NCBI GenBank assembly: GCA_016415585.1
Contig: CP066552.1
Coordinates: forward strand, 806,001-870,000
Direction: 5' to 3'
DNA: 64,000 nucleotides
From: Pectobacterium carotovorum
Lineage (GTDB): Bacteria; Pseudomonadota; Gammaproteobacteria; Enterobacterales; Enterobacteriaceae
Positions 54,277 to 64,000 of this stretch are shown here, in pieces (within the stretch, counting starts at the first letter, position 1; every line of letters begins with the position of its first letter). Below the pieces are notes generated by a model that was given only the letters and a program-made list of their open reading frames with translations, had not been told where the DNA came from and made no database searches. The position numbers and the translations under genes were made by a program.

Positions 54277-54485
54277 TTCCCTTATCTTATATAAACACAA
54301 TATATTCAGCTTAAAAGACATCCATTATTGATATGGCAGCTTGAAATATGTGGGTAACGTGATAAAAGCAGTTGCCGTACAAAAGCTTCTGCTGTTAGAT
54401 CTACGCCATATCCATGATGATTTTATGGTCATCACACTATTTATTGAGCCGGCCTACTTATTTTCCGGCCTACTAAGGGGTTACC

Positions 54486-55490
54486 GTGAAACTGGATGAA
54501 ATCGCGCGTCTTGCGGGTGTTTCACGCACGACAGCCAGCTATGTCATTAACGGGAAAGCGAAACAATATCGCGTCAGCGATAAGACCGTTGAGAAAGTCA
54601 TGGCTGTCGTCAGGGAGCACAATTATCATCCCAACGCCGTCGCGGCTGGATTACGTGCCGGGCGTACGCGTTCAATTGGTTTGGTTATTCCCGATTTGGA
54701 AAATACCAGCTATACACGCATTGCTAATTATCTGGAGCGTCAGGCCAGACAGCGCGGATATCAGCTATTAATTGCGTGTTCAGAAGATCAGCCGGACAAC
54801 GAGATGCGGTGTATTGAGCATCTGTTACAGCGCCAGGTTGACGCGATTATTGTTTCTACCGCATTACCGCCGGAGCACCCGTTTTATCAGCGTTGGATAA
54901 ACGGCAGCCTGCCGATTATTGCGTTAGACAGGGCGTTAGATCGTGAGCACTTCACCAGCGTGGTGGGTGCCGATCTTGAAGATGCTGAAATGCTGGCGCA
55001 GGAATTAAGGAAGGTGCCTGCGAAATCGGTACTTTATCTTGGTGCCTTGCCTGAGCTTTCCGTCAGTTTCTTGCGTGAGCAGGGGTTCCGTCAGGCGTGG
55101 GCGGGCGATCCGCGTGAAGTGAATTATCTTTATTCCAATAGCTATGAGCGTGTTGCTTCCGCTGCCGCGTTTATGGATTATTTGAAAGATAATCCTATGC
55201 CCGAAGCGTTATTCACCACCTCATTCCCGTTATTGCAGGGAGTGATGGACGTCAACCTGAAGATTAACGGGCGTTTGCCGAATAATCTGGCTATCGCGAC
55301 TTTTGGGGACAATGAACTGTTGGATTATCTGGAGTGCCCGGTATTGTCTGTCGCTCAGCGCCATCGTGAAGTCGCGGAGCGCGTACTTGAATTGGTGCTC
55401 GCCAGTCTGGATGAGCCGAAAAGGCCGAAACCTGGTTTGAATCGTATCCGGCGCAATCTGTATCGTCGTGGTTCTTTGAGCCGCGCGTAA
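54486..55490 (+). CDS. cra: Catabolite repressor/activator Cra (FruR)
   Basis: The 334-residue LacI-family regulator has an N-terminal helix-turn-helix ([20 protein letters not shown]) and a periplasmic-binding-like effector domain sensing fructose 1-phosphate or fructose 1,6-bisphosphate. It starts with GTG after AAGGGG. Length and order (ilvIH-cra) match E. coli. It would control sugar catabolic and gluconeogenic genes. Confidence 0.97.
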   Translation: MKLDEIARLAGVSRTTASYVINGKAKQYRVSDKTVEKVMAVVREHNYHPNAVAAGLRAGRTRSIGLVIPDLENTSYTRIANYLERQARQRGYQLLIACSEDQPDNEMRCIEHLLQRQVDAIIVSTALPPEHPFYQRWINGSLPIIALDRALDREHFTSVVGADLEDAEMLAQELRKVPAKSVLYLGALPELSVSFLREQGFRQAWAGDPREVNYLYSNSYERVASAAAFMDYLKDNPMPEALFTTSFPLLQGVMDVNLKINGRLPNNLAIATFGDNELLDYLECPVLSVAQRHREVAERVLELVLASLDEPKRPKPGLNRIRRNLYRRGSLSRA

Positions 55491-55556
55491 TCTCTACCTG
55501 CTTTTTGCGCCATAGATTGCTATGGCGCCTCTTCCTTACCCTGCCTCAATTCTCTT

Positions 55557-55994
55557 TTATGGCAATGCGACCCGGAATAGCCGACGGCAATATTCCAGAA
55601 AGTAGCCATATATCACGCCCGTCACCATCGACACCACCAAATTACTGGTGACGGCGGTCAGGATTTGCGCGGGGTTCGCCCCGATAGACCAGAGAATGAT
55701 GGCGTAAACGGGGGATTGGAAACTGACATAGGCAAACAGATCGGCAACGCTGCGCACCAGGAAATGATCGCCACCGTGACGTCTGGCCATATTCAATACG
55801 CGATCGCGGTAAAGCCCATACGGCCAGGCAATAGCAATATTAACGGGGATCGACAACAAGCGTGAAGACAGCGATTGCTCGATGCTCATACCGGAAAGCA
55901 TGATTTCAATTGCCATGCCGATGATGAAACAATAGACAACGAGCGCAAAGGTATCGGCGGTGGCACTTCGCAATCGTGACGTCGGGGAAAACAT
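55557..55994 (-). CDS. alaE: L-alanine exporter AlaE
   Basis: The 145-residue membrane protein matches E. coli AlaE with [37 protein letters not shown] and [12 protein letters not shown]. It has about four membrane segments. The ATG at 55994 is chosen because GGAG stands nine bases before it and it matches the E. coli start; an ATG five codons earlier has no site. It is inserted between cra and mraZ, which are neighbours in E. coli. Confidence 0.92.
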   Translation of the reverse strand: MFSPTSRLRSATADTFALVVYCFIIGMAIEIMLSGMSIEQSLSSRLLSIPVNIAIAWPYGLYRDRVLNMARRHGGDHFLVRSVADLFAYVSFQSPVYAIILWSIGANPAQILTAVTSNLVVSMVTGVIYGYFLEYCRRLFRVALP

Positions 55995-56009
55995 AACTGG
56001 CTGCTCCAT

Positions 56010-56780
56010 TCCTAGTATGGATGAACTGGTGTAATCAATATGTATGGTTTTTTGTTGTGTGTTTTTTGTTTTTTATAGTGTACATCACTGATTGTATTGC
56101 TTGGTATTAGTGAAAAAAATTATTTTTAGCGTTTTTTTATATTTTGTCGCTATTTTATTTTTAGTTGTAATGTTTCTTGTTTTTTTATTGTGGTGATGAG
56201 GTTAAAATTGTTTAAAAACAAATGGTTATTTTATTTTTTGAAGGTGGGGGAACGATGAAGGTTAAATAGTTTTAACGCATTGAAGGAAGTGAGGAAATAA
56301 CCGATAAAAAAGGCTATTTGTGTCGTTTCTTTTTAATGCTTGTCTGGATGAGGAGGGTGTACAGCTTATCCAGAACGTTTCCTGGACCTGTTTTTTTCAG
56401 GAAACTGCATTTGTCGGTAATGATAGCTTAACGTTAAGTAAGTTGGCTGATTAATAAATAGTCGGTGATATTGATGTTAAAAATGTGACATTGAACAACT
56501 ATTAATAACCACGGTATGATTCTGCAGGCCCACGTATCCCTTGGTGCTCAAGGTGTTCAGCCTGATAAGACTAGTCTGAAAACCTTTATCTTTGGTATCA
56601 GCTTGTGACAATAAAAATAATCGAGATGCTGGAATTGGTGGTTATATGTTTGTAATTTTCCAGCTTAGCGGTGAAATTTTCTTAAATTATCATGACGTTA
56701 ATCTTTGTTAATTCTTACTCCTTATTTCTTTTATCTCTATACAGTCCCCAATTCATTCAGGAATAATCCCAAAGCGCGTC
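56010..56780. other. Long AT-rich intergenic region between alaE and mraZ
   Basis: This region of almost 800 bases has no convincing ORF on either strand and is rich in T/A runs at its left end. It contains two consecutive perfect hairpins (56343-56374 and 56377-56405) and, near 56525-56605, more GC-rich non-coding sequence. The mra promoter follows at its right end. Confidence 0.6.
56343..56405. other. Two adjacent perfect hairpins, possible small RNA or terminators
   Basis: TCTGGAT/ATCCAGA encloses 18 bases, and two bases later GTTTCCTG/CAGGAAAC encloses 13 bases ending in seven T. The T-run lies in the loop of the second stem, not after it. No adjacent gene explains them. Confidence 0.4.
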
Positions 56781-56789
56781 CGCTCTGGC

Positions 56790-56819
56790 TTGACAAGGTT
56801 TTCATACCCTCCGTACACT
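56790..56819 (+). promoter_or_regulatory. Probable mra cluster promoter
   Basis: TTGACA and TACACT are separated by 18 bases, about 60 bases upstream of mraZ. The near-perfect -35 box and position match the known Pmra of E. coli. Confidence 0.75.
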
Positions 56820-56826
56820 CTTAAAG

Positions 56827-56851
56827 GTGGGGTTTTGTGGAGCAAAGTGGT
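56827..56851 (+). promoter_or_regulatory. MraZ operator repeats
   Basis: GTGG occurs three times at exact 10-base intervals (56827, 56837, 56847), just downstream of the promoter. MraZ represses its own operon by binding tandem GTGGG-type direct repeats spaced by ten bases. Confidence 0.75.
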
Positions 56852-56880
56852 GAAAAAGGTTATGGAGGGGTAAGTCAGGT

Positions 56881-57339
56881 ATGTTTCGCGGGGCTACGCT
56901 GGTTAACCTCGACAGTAAAGGGCGCCTTGCTGTGCCTACCCGATATCGGGAAATGCTGAACGGGGAATCGCAAGGTCAAATTGTTTGCACCATTGACCTG
57001 CATCAGCCATGCCTGCTGCTTTATCCCTTACCTGAATGGGAAATTATTGAACAAAAACTGTCGCGCTTGTCGAGCATGAACCCTGCTGAACGTCGTGTTC
57101 AGCGTTTGTTATTAGGGCATGCCAGCGAGTGCCAAATGGATAGTGCAGGGCGTTTGTTGATTGCGAATACGTTAAGGCAGCATGCGGACCTCAAAAAAGA
57201 AGTGATGCTAGTCGGGCAGTTCAACAAGTTTGAACTGTGGGATGAACAGACTTGGTATCAACAGGTCAGGGATGATATTGACGCTGAACAATCGACTCAG
57301 GAACCTTTGTCTGAGCGGTTGCAGGACCTATCGCTATAG
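56881..57339 (+). CDS. mraZ: Transcriptional regulator MraZ
   Basis: The 152-residue protein contains two AbrB-like SpoVT domains, each with a DxxGR-type motif ([15 protein letters not shown] and [14 protein letters not shown]). It represses the division and cell-wall cluster that it heads, through the GTGG repeats upstream. A GGAGGGG site precedes the ATG. It is followed by rsmH after two bases. Confidence 0.98.
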   Translation: MFRGATLVNLDSKGRLAVPTRYREMLNGESQGQIVCTIDLHQPCLLLYPLPEWEIIEQKLSRLSSMNPAERRVQRLLLGHASECQMDSAGRLLIANTLRQHADLKKEVMLVGQFNKFELWDEQTWYQQVRDDIDAEQSTQEPLSERLQDLSL

Positions 57340-57341
57340 CC

Positions 57342-58286
57342 ATGCTGGAAAATTATAAACATACCACCGTCCTGTTGGATGAGGCAGTAAATGGCCTGAA
57401 CATTCGCAGCGGCGGCATATACATCGACGGTACATTTGGCCGTGGTGGTCATTCTCGTCTGATTCTTTCCCAACTGGGGCCGGAAGGGCGCCTGTTAGCT
57501 ATCGATCGCGATCCTCAGGCTATTGAAGCCGCCAAGGCGATTGACGATCCTCGTTTCTCTATTATTCACGGGCCGTTTTCCGCTATGGCGGAGTATGTTG
57601 CGGAACTCGGACTGACCGGGCAGATCGATGGCGTTCTGCTCGATCTTGGCGTTTCTTCCCCTCAGCTTGATGACCCTGAACGTGGATTCTCATTTATGCG
57701 CGATGGCCCGTTGGATATGCGTATGGATCCGACGCGTGGCTTGTCTGCTGCTGAATGGCTGATGAAAGCGGAAGCTGACGACATTGTCTGGGTCTTAAAA
57801 ACGTTCGGCGAAGAGCGTTTTGCCAAGCGTATTGCTCGCGCCATTGTGGAACGTAATCGTCTCGATCCGATGACGCGGACAAAAGAACTCGCCGAATTGA
57901 TCGCTGCCGCCAGCCCGTTTCGGGAAAAACATAAACATCCAGCAACGCGCAGTTTTCAGGCGATCCGTATTTACATCAATAGCGAACTGGAAGAGATCGA
58001 ACGTGCATTAGAAGGCGCACTGAGCGTACTGGCTCCGCAGGGCCGTCTGTCAGTGATCAGCTTCCACTCGTTAGAAGATCGGATTGTGAAACGATTTATT
58101 CGCCATCAGAGCCGTGGGCCACAGGTGCCAGCTGGCTTGCCGTTAACGGAAGAGCAACTGCGCAGCCAGGGCGGACAGACGTTAAAAGCTGTCGGCAAGA
58201 AACTGATGCCTTCTGAAGCAGAAGTTGCGGAAAACCCACGCGCGCGCAGTTCTGTTCTGCGTTTCGCTGAGAGACTGCCAGCGTGA
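57342..58286 (+). CDS. rsmH: 16S rRNA m4C1402 methyltransferase RsmH (MraW)
   Basis: The 314-residue SAM-dependent enzyme shows [10 protein letters not shown], the SAM motif [35 protein letters not shown] and [14 protein letters not shown]. It methylates N4 of C1402 in 16S rRNA. It overlaps ftsL by four bases. Confidence 0.98.
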   Translation: MLENYKHTTVLLDEAVNGLNIRSGGIYIDGTFGRGGHSRLILSQLGPEGRLLAIDRDPQAIEAAKAIDDPRFSIIHGPFSAMAEYVAELGLTGQIDGVLLDLGVSSPQLDDPERGFSFMRDGPLDMRMDPTRGLSAAEWLMKAEADDIVWVLKTFGEERFAKRIARAIVERNRLDPMTRTKELAELIAAASPFREKHKHPATRSFQAIRIYINSELEEIERALEGALSVLAPQGRLSVISFHSLEDRIVKRFIRHQSRGPQVPAGLPLTEEQLRSQGGQTLKAVGKKLMPSEAEVAENPRARSSVLRFAERLPA

Positions 58287-58603
58287 TCGGTAACGAGCGG
58301 CATACTCTGGTTGGCGTCATCGGTGAGGATTTGCTGCGTCATGCAAAGCTCCCGGTGTTGCTGATGGTTGCCGTGCTGGTTTCTGCGGTCTTTGTGGTCA
58401 CCACGGCGCATAAAACACGTCTGCTGACGGCAGAACGCGAACAGCTTTTGCTGGAGCGTGATGCGCTGGATATCGAATGGAGAAACCTGATCCTGGAGGA
58501 AAACTCACTAGGGGATCATAGCCGCGTAGAGCGGATCGCGACGGAAAAACTGCAAATGGGGCATGTTGATCCGTCACAGGAAAACATTGTGGTTAAGCAA
58601 TGA
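58283..58603 (+). CDS. ftsL: Cell division protein FtsL
   Basis: The 106-residue bitopic protein has a short cytoplasmic N-terminus, one membrane segment ([20 protein letters not shown]) and a periplasmic leucine-zipper-like coiled coil (about 55-95). It joins FtsB and FtsQ in the divisome. Its start overlaps the rsmH stop. Confidence 0.96.
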   Translation: MIGNERHTLVGVIGEDLLRHAKLPVLLMVAVLVSAVFVVTTAHKTRLLTAEREQLLLERDALDIEWRNLILEENSLGDHSRVERIATEKLQMGHVDPSQENIVVKQ

Positions 58604-58626
58604 ACTAAATAGGCAACCAGCTAAGC

Positions 58627-60390
58627 ATGAAAGTAGCCCGTACAGGAAAGTTAAAGCGCCAGGAAGATCAAGCCAGCTTTGTTAGCTGGCGTTTTGCGTT
58701 GCTTTGCGGCTGTATCCTGCTTGCGATGGTTGGCTTGATGGCGCGTGCGGCTTATCTTCAGGTTATCAACCCAGACAAACTGGTGCGCGAGGGGGATATG
58801 CGTTCCCTACGCGTGCAGGAAGTGCCAACGGCGCGTGGCATGATAAGCGATCGTGCTGGCCGTCCTTTGGCCGTCAGCGTGCCGGTTAATGCCGTCTGGG
58901 CTGACCCGAAAGAAGTGAACGAACGTGGCGGCATTACGTTGGATACGCGCTGGAAAGCACTTTCCGATGCGCTCGACATTCCGTTGGATCAGTTGGCAAC
59001 GAAGATTAATGCTAACCCTAAAGGTCGCTTCGTTTATCTGGCTCGTCAGGTGAACCCAGCCATTGGTGAATACATCCATAAGCTGAAGCTGCCGGGCATC
59101 AATCTGCGGCAGGAGTCTCGCCGATACTATCCTTCTGGACAAGTAACCTCTCACCTCATTGGCTTCACCAATATCGATGGGCAGGGTATTGAAGGCGTTG
59201 AGAAAAGTTTTGACCGCTGGCTGACCGGGCAACCCGGTGAACGAACCGTGCGTAAAGACCGGTTTGGCCGCGTGATTGAAGATATCTCTTCCGTTGATAG
59301 CCAGGCCGCACACAATCTGGCGCTCAGTATTGATGAGCGTTTGCAGGCGCTGGTTTACCGTGAGCTCAATAACGCTGTTGCCTTTAACAAAGCCGAGTCG
59401 GGGACGGCCGTACTGGTTGATGTAAATACTGGCGAAGTGCTGGCGATGGCGAATAGCCCGTCTTATAACCCGAACAATTTGGCGGGTACGCCGCAAGACA
59501 TCATGCGTAACCGCGCGATTACCGACATTTTCGAACCCGGCTCGACCGTTAAACCGATGGTGGTGATGACGGCGCTACAGCGCGGGGTCGTGAAAGAAAA
59601 CAATGTACTCAGCACCCTGCCGTATTACGTCAATGGTCATGAGATCAAAGACGTGGCGCGTTATAGCGAATTGACGCTGACGGGCGTGCTTCAGAAGTCG
59701 AGTAACGTTGGCGTGTCTAAGCTGGCGTTAGCGATGCCTTCCTCTGCGCTTGTAGATACTTACGCGCGTTTTGGATTAGGGAAAGCGACCAATTTGGGGT
59801 TGGTCGGAGAAAGCAGTGGCTTATACCCTCAAAAACAACGGTGGTCTGATCTAGATAGGGCCACTTTTTCTTTCGGCTACGGGCTGATGGTGACGCCGTT
59901 ACAGTTAGCGCGAGTCTACGCAACTATCGGCAGCTTTGGCGTTTATCGCCCGCTGTCGATTACCAAAGTTGATCCACCGGTTCCCGGCGAGCGTGTTTTC
60001 CCTGAAGCGCTGGTGCGCTCTGTTGTGCACATGATGGAAAGCGTTGCGTTACCTGGCGGCGGCGGTACCAAAGCGGCAATCAAAGGTTACCGTATCGCGA
60101 TTAAAACCGGTACGGCCAAGAAAGTTGGCCCAGATGGTAAATACATCAACAAATATATTGCCTATACGGCGGGTGTGGCACCAGCCAGCAATCCACGTTT
60201 TGCTCTGGTTGTTGTGATCAACGATCCACAGTCAGGGAAATACTACGGTGGTGCGGTTTCTGCGCCAATCTTTGGTGCCATCATGGGCGGCGTTCTGCGG
60301 ACGATGAATATCGAACCGGATGCGTTGCCGACGGGTGACAAAAACGAGTTTGTAATTAATAGAGAAGAGGGATCAGGTGGCAGATCGTAA
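58627..60390 (+). CDS. ftsI: Penicillin-binding protein 3, septal transpeptidase
   Basis: The 587-residue protein has a cytoplasmic N-terminus, one membrane anchor ([20 protein letters not shown]), a dimerisation domain and a transpeptidase domain with the active-site Ser in GSTVKPM, the SSN motif in KSSNVGVSK and KTGT in [10 protein letters not shown]. It cross-links septal peptidoglycan with FtsW. It overlaps murE by 14 bases. Confidence 0.98.
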   Translation: MKVARTGKLKRQEDQASFVSWRFALLCGCILLAMVGLMARAAYLQVINPDKLVREGDMRSLRVQEVPTARGMISDRAGRPLAVSVPVNAVWADPKEVNERGGITLDTRWKALSDALDIPLDQLATKINANPKGRFVYLARQVNPAIGEYIHKLKLPGINLRQESRRYYPSGQVTSHLIGFTNIDGQGIEGVEKSFDRWLTGQPGERTVRKDRFGRVIEDISSVDSQAAHNLALSIDERLQALVYRELNNAVAFNKAESGTAVLVDVNTGEVLAMANSPSYNPNNLAGTPQDIMRNRAITDIFEPGSTVKPMVVMTALQRGVVKENNVLSTLPYYVNGHEIKDVARYSELTLTGVLQKSSNVGVSKLALAMPSSALVDTYARFGLGKATNLGLVGESSGLYPQKQRWSDLDRATFSFGYGLMVTPLQLARVYATIGSFGVYRPLSITKVDPPVPGERVFPEALVRSVVHMMESVALPGGGGTKAAIKGYRIAIKTGTAKKVGPDGKYINKYIAYTAGVAPASNPRFALVVVINDPQSGKYYGGAVSAPIFGAIMGGVLRTMNIEPDALPTGDKNEFVINREEGSGGRS

Positions 60391-61864
60391 TTTGCGCGAT
60401 TTACTTGCGCCGTGGGTGCAAGACACTCCGGCGCGCGCGCTGCGGGAAATGACATTAGACAGCCGCGTTGCGGCTGCCGGGGATCTGTTTGTCGCGATTG
60501 TCGGGCACAAAGCAGATGGACGGCGCTATATTCCGCAGGCAATTGCGCAAGGCGTAGCAGCGATTGTTGCCGAAGCAGAAGGTGAGGCCGCTGATGGCAC
60601 CGTTCGCGAAATGCACGGTGTGCCAGTGGTGTATCTCAGTAACCTGAACCAGCGGCTTTCCGCGCTGGCAGGCCGTTTTTATCAGCAGCCTGCGGAAAAG
60701 TTACAGCTGATTGGTGTAACGGGAACCAACGGAAAAACGACAACGACTCAGCTTCTGGCACAGTGGAGCCAGACATTAGGCGAAACGAGTGCGGTGATGG
60801 GCACGGTAGGCAATGGCCTATTGGGTCGGGCGATTCCGACAGAGAATACGACAGGATCTGCTGTTGATGTTCAGCAGGTGTTAAGCCAACTGGTCGAGCA
60901 AGGCGCGACGTTCGCCGCAATGGAAGTGTCCTCCCACGGTCTGGTGCAGCATCGTGTTGCTGCGTTGCCGTTCGCGGCAGCGGTGTTCACTAACCTGAGC
61001 CGCGATCATCTTGATTACCATGGCGATATGGAAAGCTACGAAGCGGCCAAATGGGCGCTGTTCGGTGAGCATCGCGTTGGCCAGATGATTATCAATGCTG
61101 ATGATGAGGTCGGGCTGCGCTGGTTGGCGAAGCTGCCGGACGCGGTTGCTGTAACCATGGAAAATAATCTGGTCCCCGGCTGCCGCGGGCGCTGGCTGAA
61201 AGCGACACAGATTGATTATCACGACAACGGTGCCACGATTGCGTTTGATTCAAGCTGGGGACACGGCGAAATTGAAAGCCGCCTGATGGGCGCGTTTAAC
61301 GTCAGTAATATGCTGCTGGCGCTGGCAACGTTGCTGTCTCTTGGCTATCCGCTCGACAAATTGGTTATCGCGGGATCTCAGCTGCAACCTGTATGTGGCC
61401 GCATGGAAGTTTTCCATGCAGAAGGAAAACCAACGGTCGTTGTGGATTACGCTCACACGCCAGACGCGCTGGAAAAAGCGCTTGAAGCGGCGCGTTTGCA
61501 CTGTCAGGGGAAACTCTGGTGCGTGTTTGGCTGCGGCGGCGATCGCGATAAAGGTAAGCGCCCACTTATGGGCGGCATCGCAGAACAGCTGGCCGACCGC
61601 GTTGTGGTGACTGATGATAACCCGCGCAGTGAAGAGCCTCAGGCGATCGTTGCCGATATTCTCTCCGGTCTGCTGGACGCCGGACGGGTTCAGGTCATTC
61701 ACGGACGTGCTGAAGCAGTTACCAGTGCGATCATGCAGGCACAGGAAAATGACGTTGTTCTGGTTGCGGGTAAAGGGCACGAAGACTACCAACTGGTTGG
61801 CAATCAGCGTCTTGATTATTCCGATCGCATCACTGTTGCCCGCCTGCTGGGGGTGATTGCATGA
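60377..61864 (+). CDS. murE: UDP-MurNAc-tripeptide synthetase MurE
   Basis: The 495-residue Mur ligase adds meso-diaminopimelate to UDP-MurNAc-L-Ala-D-Glu. It has the ATP motif [11 protein letters not shown], the carbamylated-Lys region, [15 protein letters not shown] and the DNPR motif in [12 protein letters not shown] that specifies diaminopimelate over lysine. The start GTG/ATG lies inside ftsI, and it overlaps murF by four bases. Confidence 0.98.
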   Translation: MADRNLRDLLAPWVQDTPARALREMTLDSRVAAAGDLFVAIVGHKADGRRYIPQAIAQGVAAIVAEAEGEAADGTVREMHGVPVVYLSNLNQRLSALAGRFYQQPAEKLQLIGVTGTNGKTTTTQLLAQWSQTLGETSAVMGTVGNGLLGRAIPTENTTGSAVDVQQVLSQLVEQGATFAAMEVSSHGLVQHRVAALPFAAAVFTNLSRDHLDYHGDMESYEAAKWALFGEHRVGQMIINADDEVGLRWLAKLPDAVAVTMENNLVPGCRGRWLKATQIDYHDNGATIAFDSSWGHGEIESRLMGAFNVSNMLLALATLLSLGYPLDKLVIAGSQLQPVCGRMEVFHAEGKPTVVVDYAHTPDALEKALEAARLHCQGKLWCVFGCGGDRDKGKRPLMGGIAEQLADRVVVTDDNPRSEEPQAIVADILSGLLDAGRVQVIHGRAEAVTSAIMQAQENDVVLVAGKGHEDYQLVGNQRLDYSDRITVARLLGVIA

Positions 61865-63222
61865 TTCGCGTCTCCTTGCAGCAGCTTGCCACGGTGCTGA
61901 ATGCACAGTTGATTGGCGAAAACATTGATATTGAAGATGTTTCAACCGATACGCGTAAGCTGTCTTCTGGCTGCTTATTTGTCGCGCTGAAAGGCGAAAA
62001 ATTTGATGCTCACGATTACGCCGCTGATGCGGTGAAAGGCGGTGCGGCGGCTCTTTTAGTCAGTAAGCGCTTACTCGTTGACGAACCACAGCTGTTGGTG
62101 AGCGATACGCGTGTGGCGTTGGGCCAATTAGCTGCCTGGGTTCGTCAGCAGTCAATGGCTCGCGTTGTGGCACTGACCGGATCCTCCGGCAAAACCTCGG
62201 TTAAAGAGATGACGGCGGCGATTCTGCGCCAGTGTGGCTCAGTGCTGTATACCGCCGGTAACTTCAACAATGATATCGGTGTGCCGTTAACGTTGCTGCG
62301 TCTGACGGCGGAACACCAGTTTGCGGTGATTGAATTAGGGGCGAATCACATTGGTGAGATTGCCTATACCACCGATTTAGTGCGGCCGGAAAGCGCGTTG
62401 GTCAATAATCTGGCCGCTGCGCATCTGGAAGGGTTTGGCTCACTGGCCGGTGTGGCGCAGGCGAAAGGTGAGATTTTTGCGGGTTTGCCAGTAGACGGTG
62501 TAGCGATCGTGAATGCGGACAGCAACGATTTCCCGCACTGGCAGGTCATGTTTAATCATAAAACCGTGTGGCGTTTCTCGCCGCAGGCTGCTTGCGATAT
62601 CGATTTTTTTGCCAGCGACGTAGACGTTTTGGCGCAAGGTACGCGTTTCACTCTTCACACGCCATTTGGCAAAACGCAGGTTCTGCTGCCTTTACCGGGT
62701 CGACACAACATTTCTAACGCACTGGGAGCGGCCGCGCTGGCAATGTCCGTCGGAGCGACGCTGGAAGCCGTTAAAGCTGGATTATCCCAGCTTCAGGCGG
62801 TGCCGGGGCGGCTGTTTCCGATTGCTTTGTCTGAGGGTAAGTTGCTGCTGGATGACAGCTACAACGCGAATGTGGGCTCGATGACGGCGGCGGCACAGGT
62901 ATTGGCTGACATGCCGGGCTACCGCGTGATGGTCGTTGGTGATATGGGCGAGCTAGGGGATGAAGCCCCTGAGTGCCATCGTCAAGTGGGCGAAGCGGCG
63001 CGTGCTGCGGGCATTGATCGCGTATTGAGTGTGGGAACATTGAGTGAATTGATCGGCACTGCCAGTGGCAATGGTGAGCATTTTCAGGATAAAGCCGCGC
63101 TGGTTTCACGTTTGAAGGTGCTGATGTCAGAACATAACGTCATCAGCGTATTGGTCAAAGGCTCACGCAGTGCTGCGATGGAGCAGGTTGTACATGCATT
63201 ACAGGAGAATGCTCAATGTTAG
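61861..63222 (+). CDS. murF: UDP-MurNAc-pentapeptide synthetase MurF
   Basis: The 453-residue ligase adds D-Ala-D-Ala to the UDP-MurNAc tripeptide. It shows [29 protein letters not shown] and [13 protein letters not shown]. It overlaps murE by four and mraY by seven bases. Confidence 0.98.
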   Translation: MIRVSLQQLATVLNAQLIGENIDIEDVSTDTRKLSSGCLFVALKGEKFDAHDYAADAVKGGAAALLVSKRLLVDEPQLLVSDTRVALGQLAAWVRQQSMARVVALTGSSGKTSVKEMTAAILRQCGSVLYTAGNFNNDIGVPLTLLRLTAEHQFAVIELGANHIGEIAYTTDLVRPESALVNNLAAAHLEGFGSLAGVAQAKGEIFAGLPVDGVAIVNADSNDFPHWQVMFNHKTVWRFSPQAACDIDFFASDVDVLAQGTRFTLHTPFGKTQVLLPLPGRHNISNALGAAALAMSVGATLEAVKAGLSQLQAVPGRLFPIALSEGKLLLDDSYNANVGSMTAAAQVLADMPGYRVMVVGDMGELGDEAPECHRQVGEAARAAGIDRVLSVGTLSELIGTASGNGEHFQDKAALVSRLKVLMSEHNVISVLVKGSRSAAMEQVVHALQENAQC

Positions 63223-64000
63223 TATGGCTGGCCGAACATTTGGCCAAACTTTATACCGGTTTTAACGTCTTTTCTTATTTGACGTTCCGCGCCATTGTCA
63301 GCCTGCTGACCGCATTGGTTATTTCCCTATGGATGGGACCACATATGATTGCCTGGTTGCAGCGTTTGCAGATTGGGCAGGTTGTGCGTAACGAAGGGCC
63401 AGAATCACATTTCAGTAAGCGCGGCACCCCGACGATGGGGGGCGTGATGATTCTGGTCGCGATCATCGTTTCCGTTTTGATGTGGGCAAATCTGTCGAAT
63501 CCGTATGTCTGGTGCGTACTGCTGGTGTTAGCAGGCTATGGTGCGGTCGGTTTTGTTGACGACTACCGCAAAGTGGTCCGTAAGGATACCAAGGGGCTGA
63601 TTGCCCGCTGGAAATATTTCTGGCAGTCAGTGATTGCGCTCGTGGTGGCTTTCACCATGTATTCCATCGGCAAAGATACGCCAGCCACGCAGCTGGTTGT
63701 GCCGTTTTTCAAAGACGTGATGCCACAATTGGGTCTGCTCTATGTTGCACTGGCCTACTTTGTGATTGTCGGCACCAGTAATGCCGTAAACCTGACTGAT
63801 GGTCTGGATGGCTTGGCAATCATGCCGACAGTGTTTGTTGCTGCTGGCTTTGCGCTGGTGGCATGGGCAACGGGGAACATGAATTTTGCTGGTTATCTGC
63901 ATATCCCGTATATCCGTCATGCCAGTGAACTGGTGATCGTCTGCACCGCGATTGTGGGCGCGGGGCTTGGGTTCCTGTGGTTTAACACCTATCCGGCGCA
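63216..64000 (+). CDS. mraY: Phospho-MurNAc-pentapeptide translocase MraY (3'-truncated by window edge)
   Basis: The first 261 residues are present and match E. coli MraY closely: [35 protein letters not shown], the catalytic Asp pair in [16 protein letters not shown] and [16 protein letters not shown]. It transfers phospho-MurNAc-pentapeptide to undecaprenyl phosphate to form lipid I. The reading frame continues past base 64000 without a stop. The ATG lies inside the end of murF. Confidence 0.97.
   Translation, partial: MLVWLAEHLAKLYTGFNVFSYLTFRAIVSLLTALVISLWMGPHMIAWLQRLQIGQVVRNEGPESHFSKRGTPTMGGVMILVAIIVSVLMWANLSNPYVWCVLLVLAGYGAVGFVDDYRKVVRKDTKGLIARWKYFWQSVIALVVAFTMYSIGKDTPATQLVVPFFKDVMPQLGLLYVALAYFVIVGTSNAVNLTDGLDGLAIMPTVFVAAGFALVAWATGNMNFAGYLHIPYIRHASELVIVCTAIVGAGLGFLWFNTYPA

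Overview
The window reads as chromosomal DNA of a soft-rot enterobacterium, most likely Pectobacterium. I judge this from protein similarity recalled from memory and from gene order, not from a search. The backbone is the inverted 0-2 minute region of Escherichia coli: folA, apaH-apaG-rsmA-pdxA-surA-lptD, djlA, rluA, rapA, polB, yabI, thiQPB, sgrR/sgrS, leuDCBA, ilvIH, cra and the mraZ division/cell-wall cluster.

Bases 1-7323 form an accessory island that is visibly more AT-rich than what follows. It holds the 3' part of a nonribosomal peptide synthetase (NRPS) that runs off the left edge, a KynB-like cyclase, a tryptophan 2,3-dioxygenase and a type II thioesterase. The genes lie head to tail with overlapping or near-overlapping ends. 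The dioxygenase and cyclase could make kynurenine, and the two adenylation pockets read as aromatic/kynurenine-like and glycine-like. This is the best candidate for an undescribed system here.

From 7356 to 12009 come small transport and housekeeping genes: a LysE-type exporter, yjjPB, folA, a LysR regulator divergent from a YdcZ-type transporter, and one small unassigned ORF. From 12010 to 20662 is the apaH-lptD operon on the minus strand, then djlA and rluA. apaH has a +1 frameshift in a run of eight C. From 20831 to 29109 are rapA, polB, a diguanylate cyclase and yabI.

Branched-chain amino acid metabolism is unusually dense. ilvBN with a Val-rich leader peptide (29145-31344), azlCD exporter genes (43279-44339), leuABCD with leuL (44596-49486) and ilvIH (52006-54218) all lie within 25 kb. 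Between them are a GH43 glycosidase, the thiamine transporter with its TPP riboswitch, sgrR with the dual-function RNA SgrS/SgrT, a HicA-like/HTH gene pair resembling a toxin-antitoxin module, a chemoreceptor, an AraC regulator and an acyl-CoA synthetase at the position of leuO.

The right end holds cra, alaE, a long AT-rich intergenic region with two consecutive hairpins, and the mra cluster (mraZ, rsmH, ftsL, ftsI, murE, murF, mraY), whose last gene is cut by the window edge. Noncoding repeats include two ERIC elements, one carrying an internal insertion of about 75 bp, and a palindromic MITE-like element between azlD and leuD. No tRNA, rRNA, CRISPR array, transposase or phage gene was seen.
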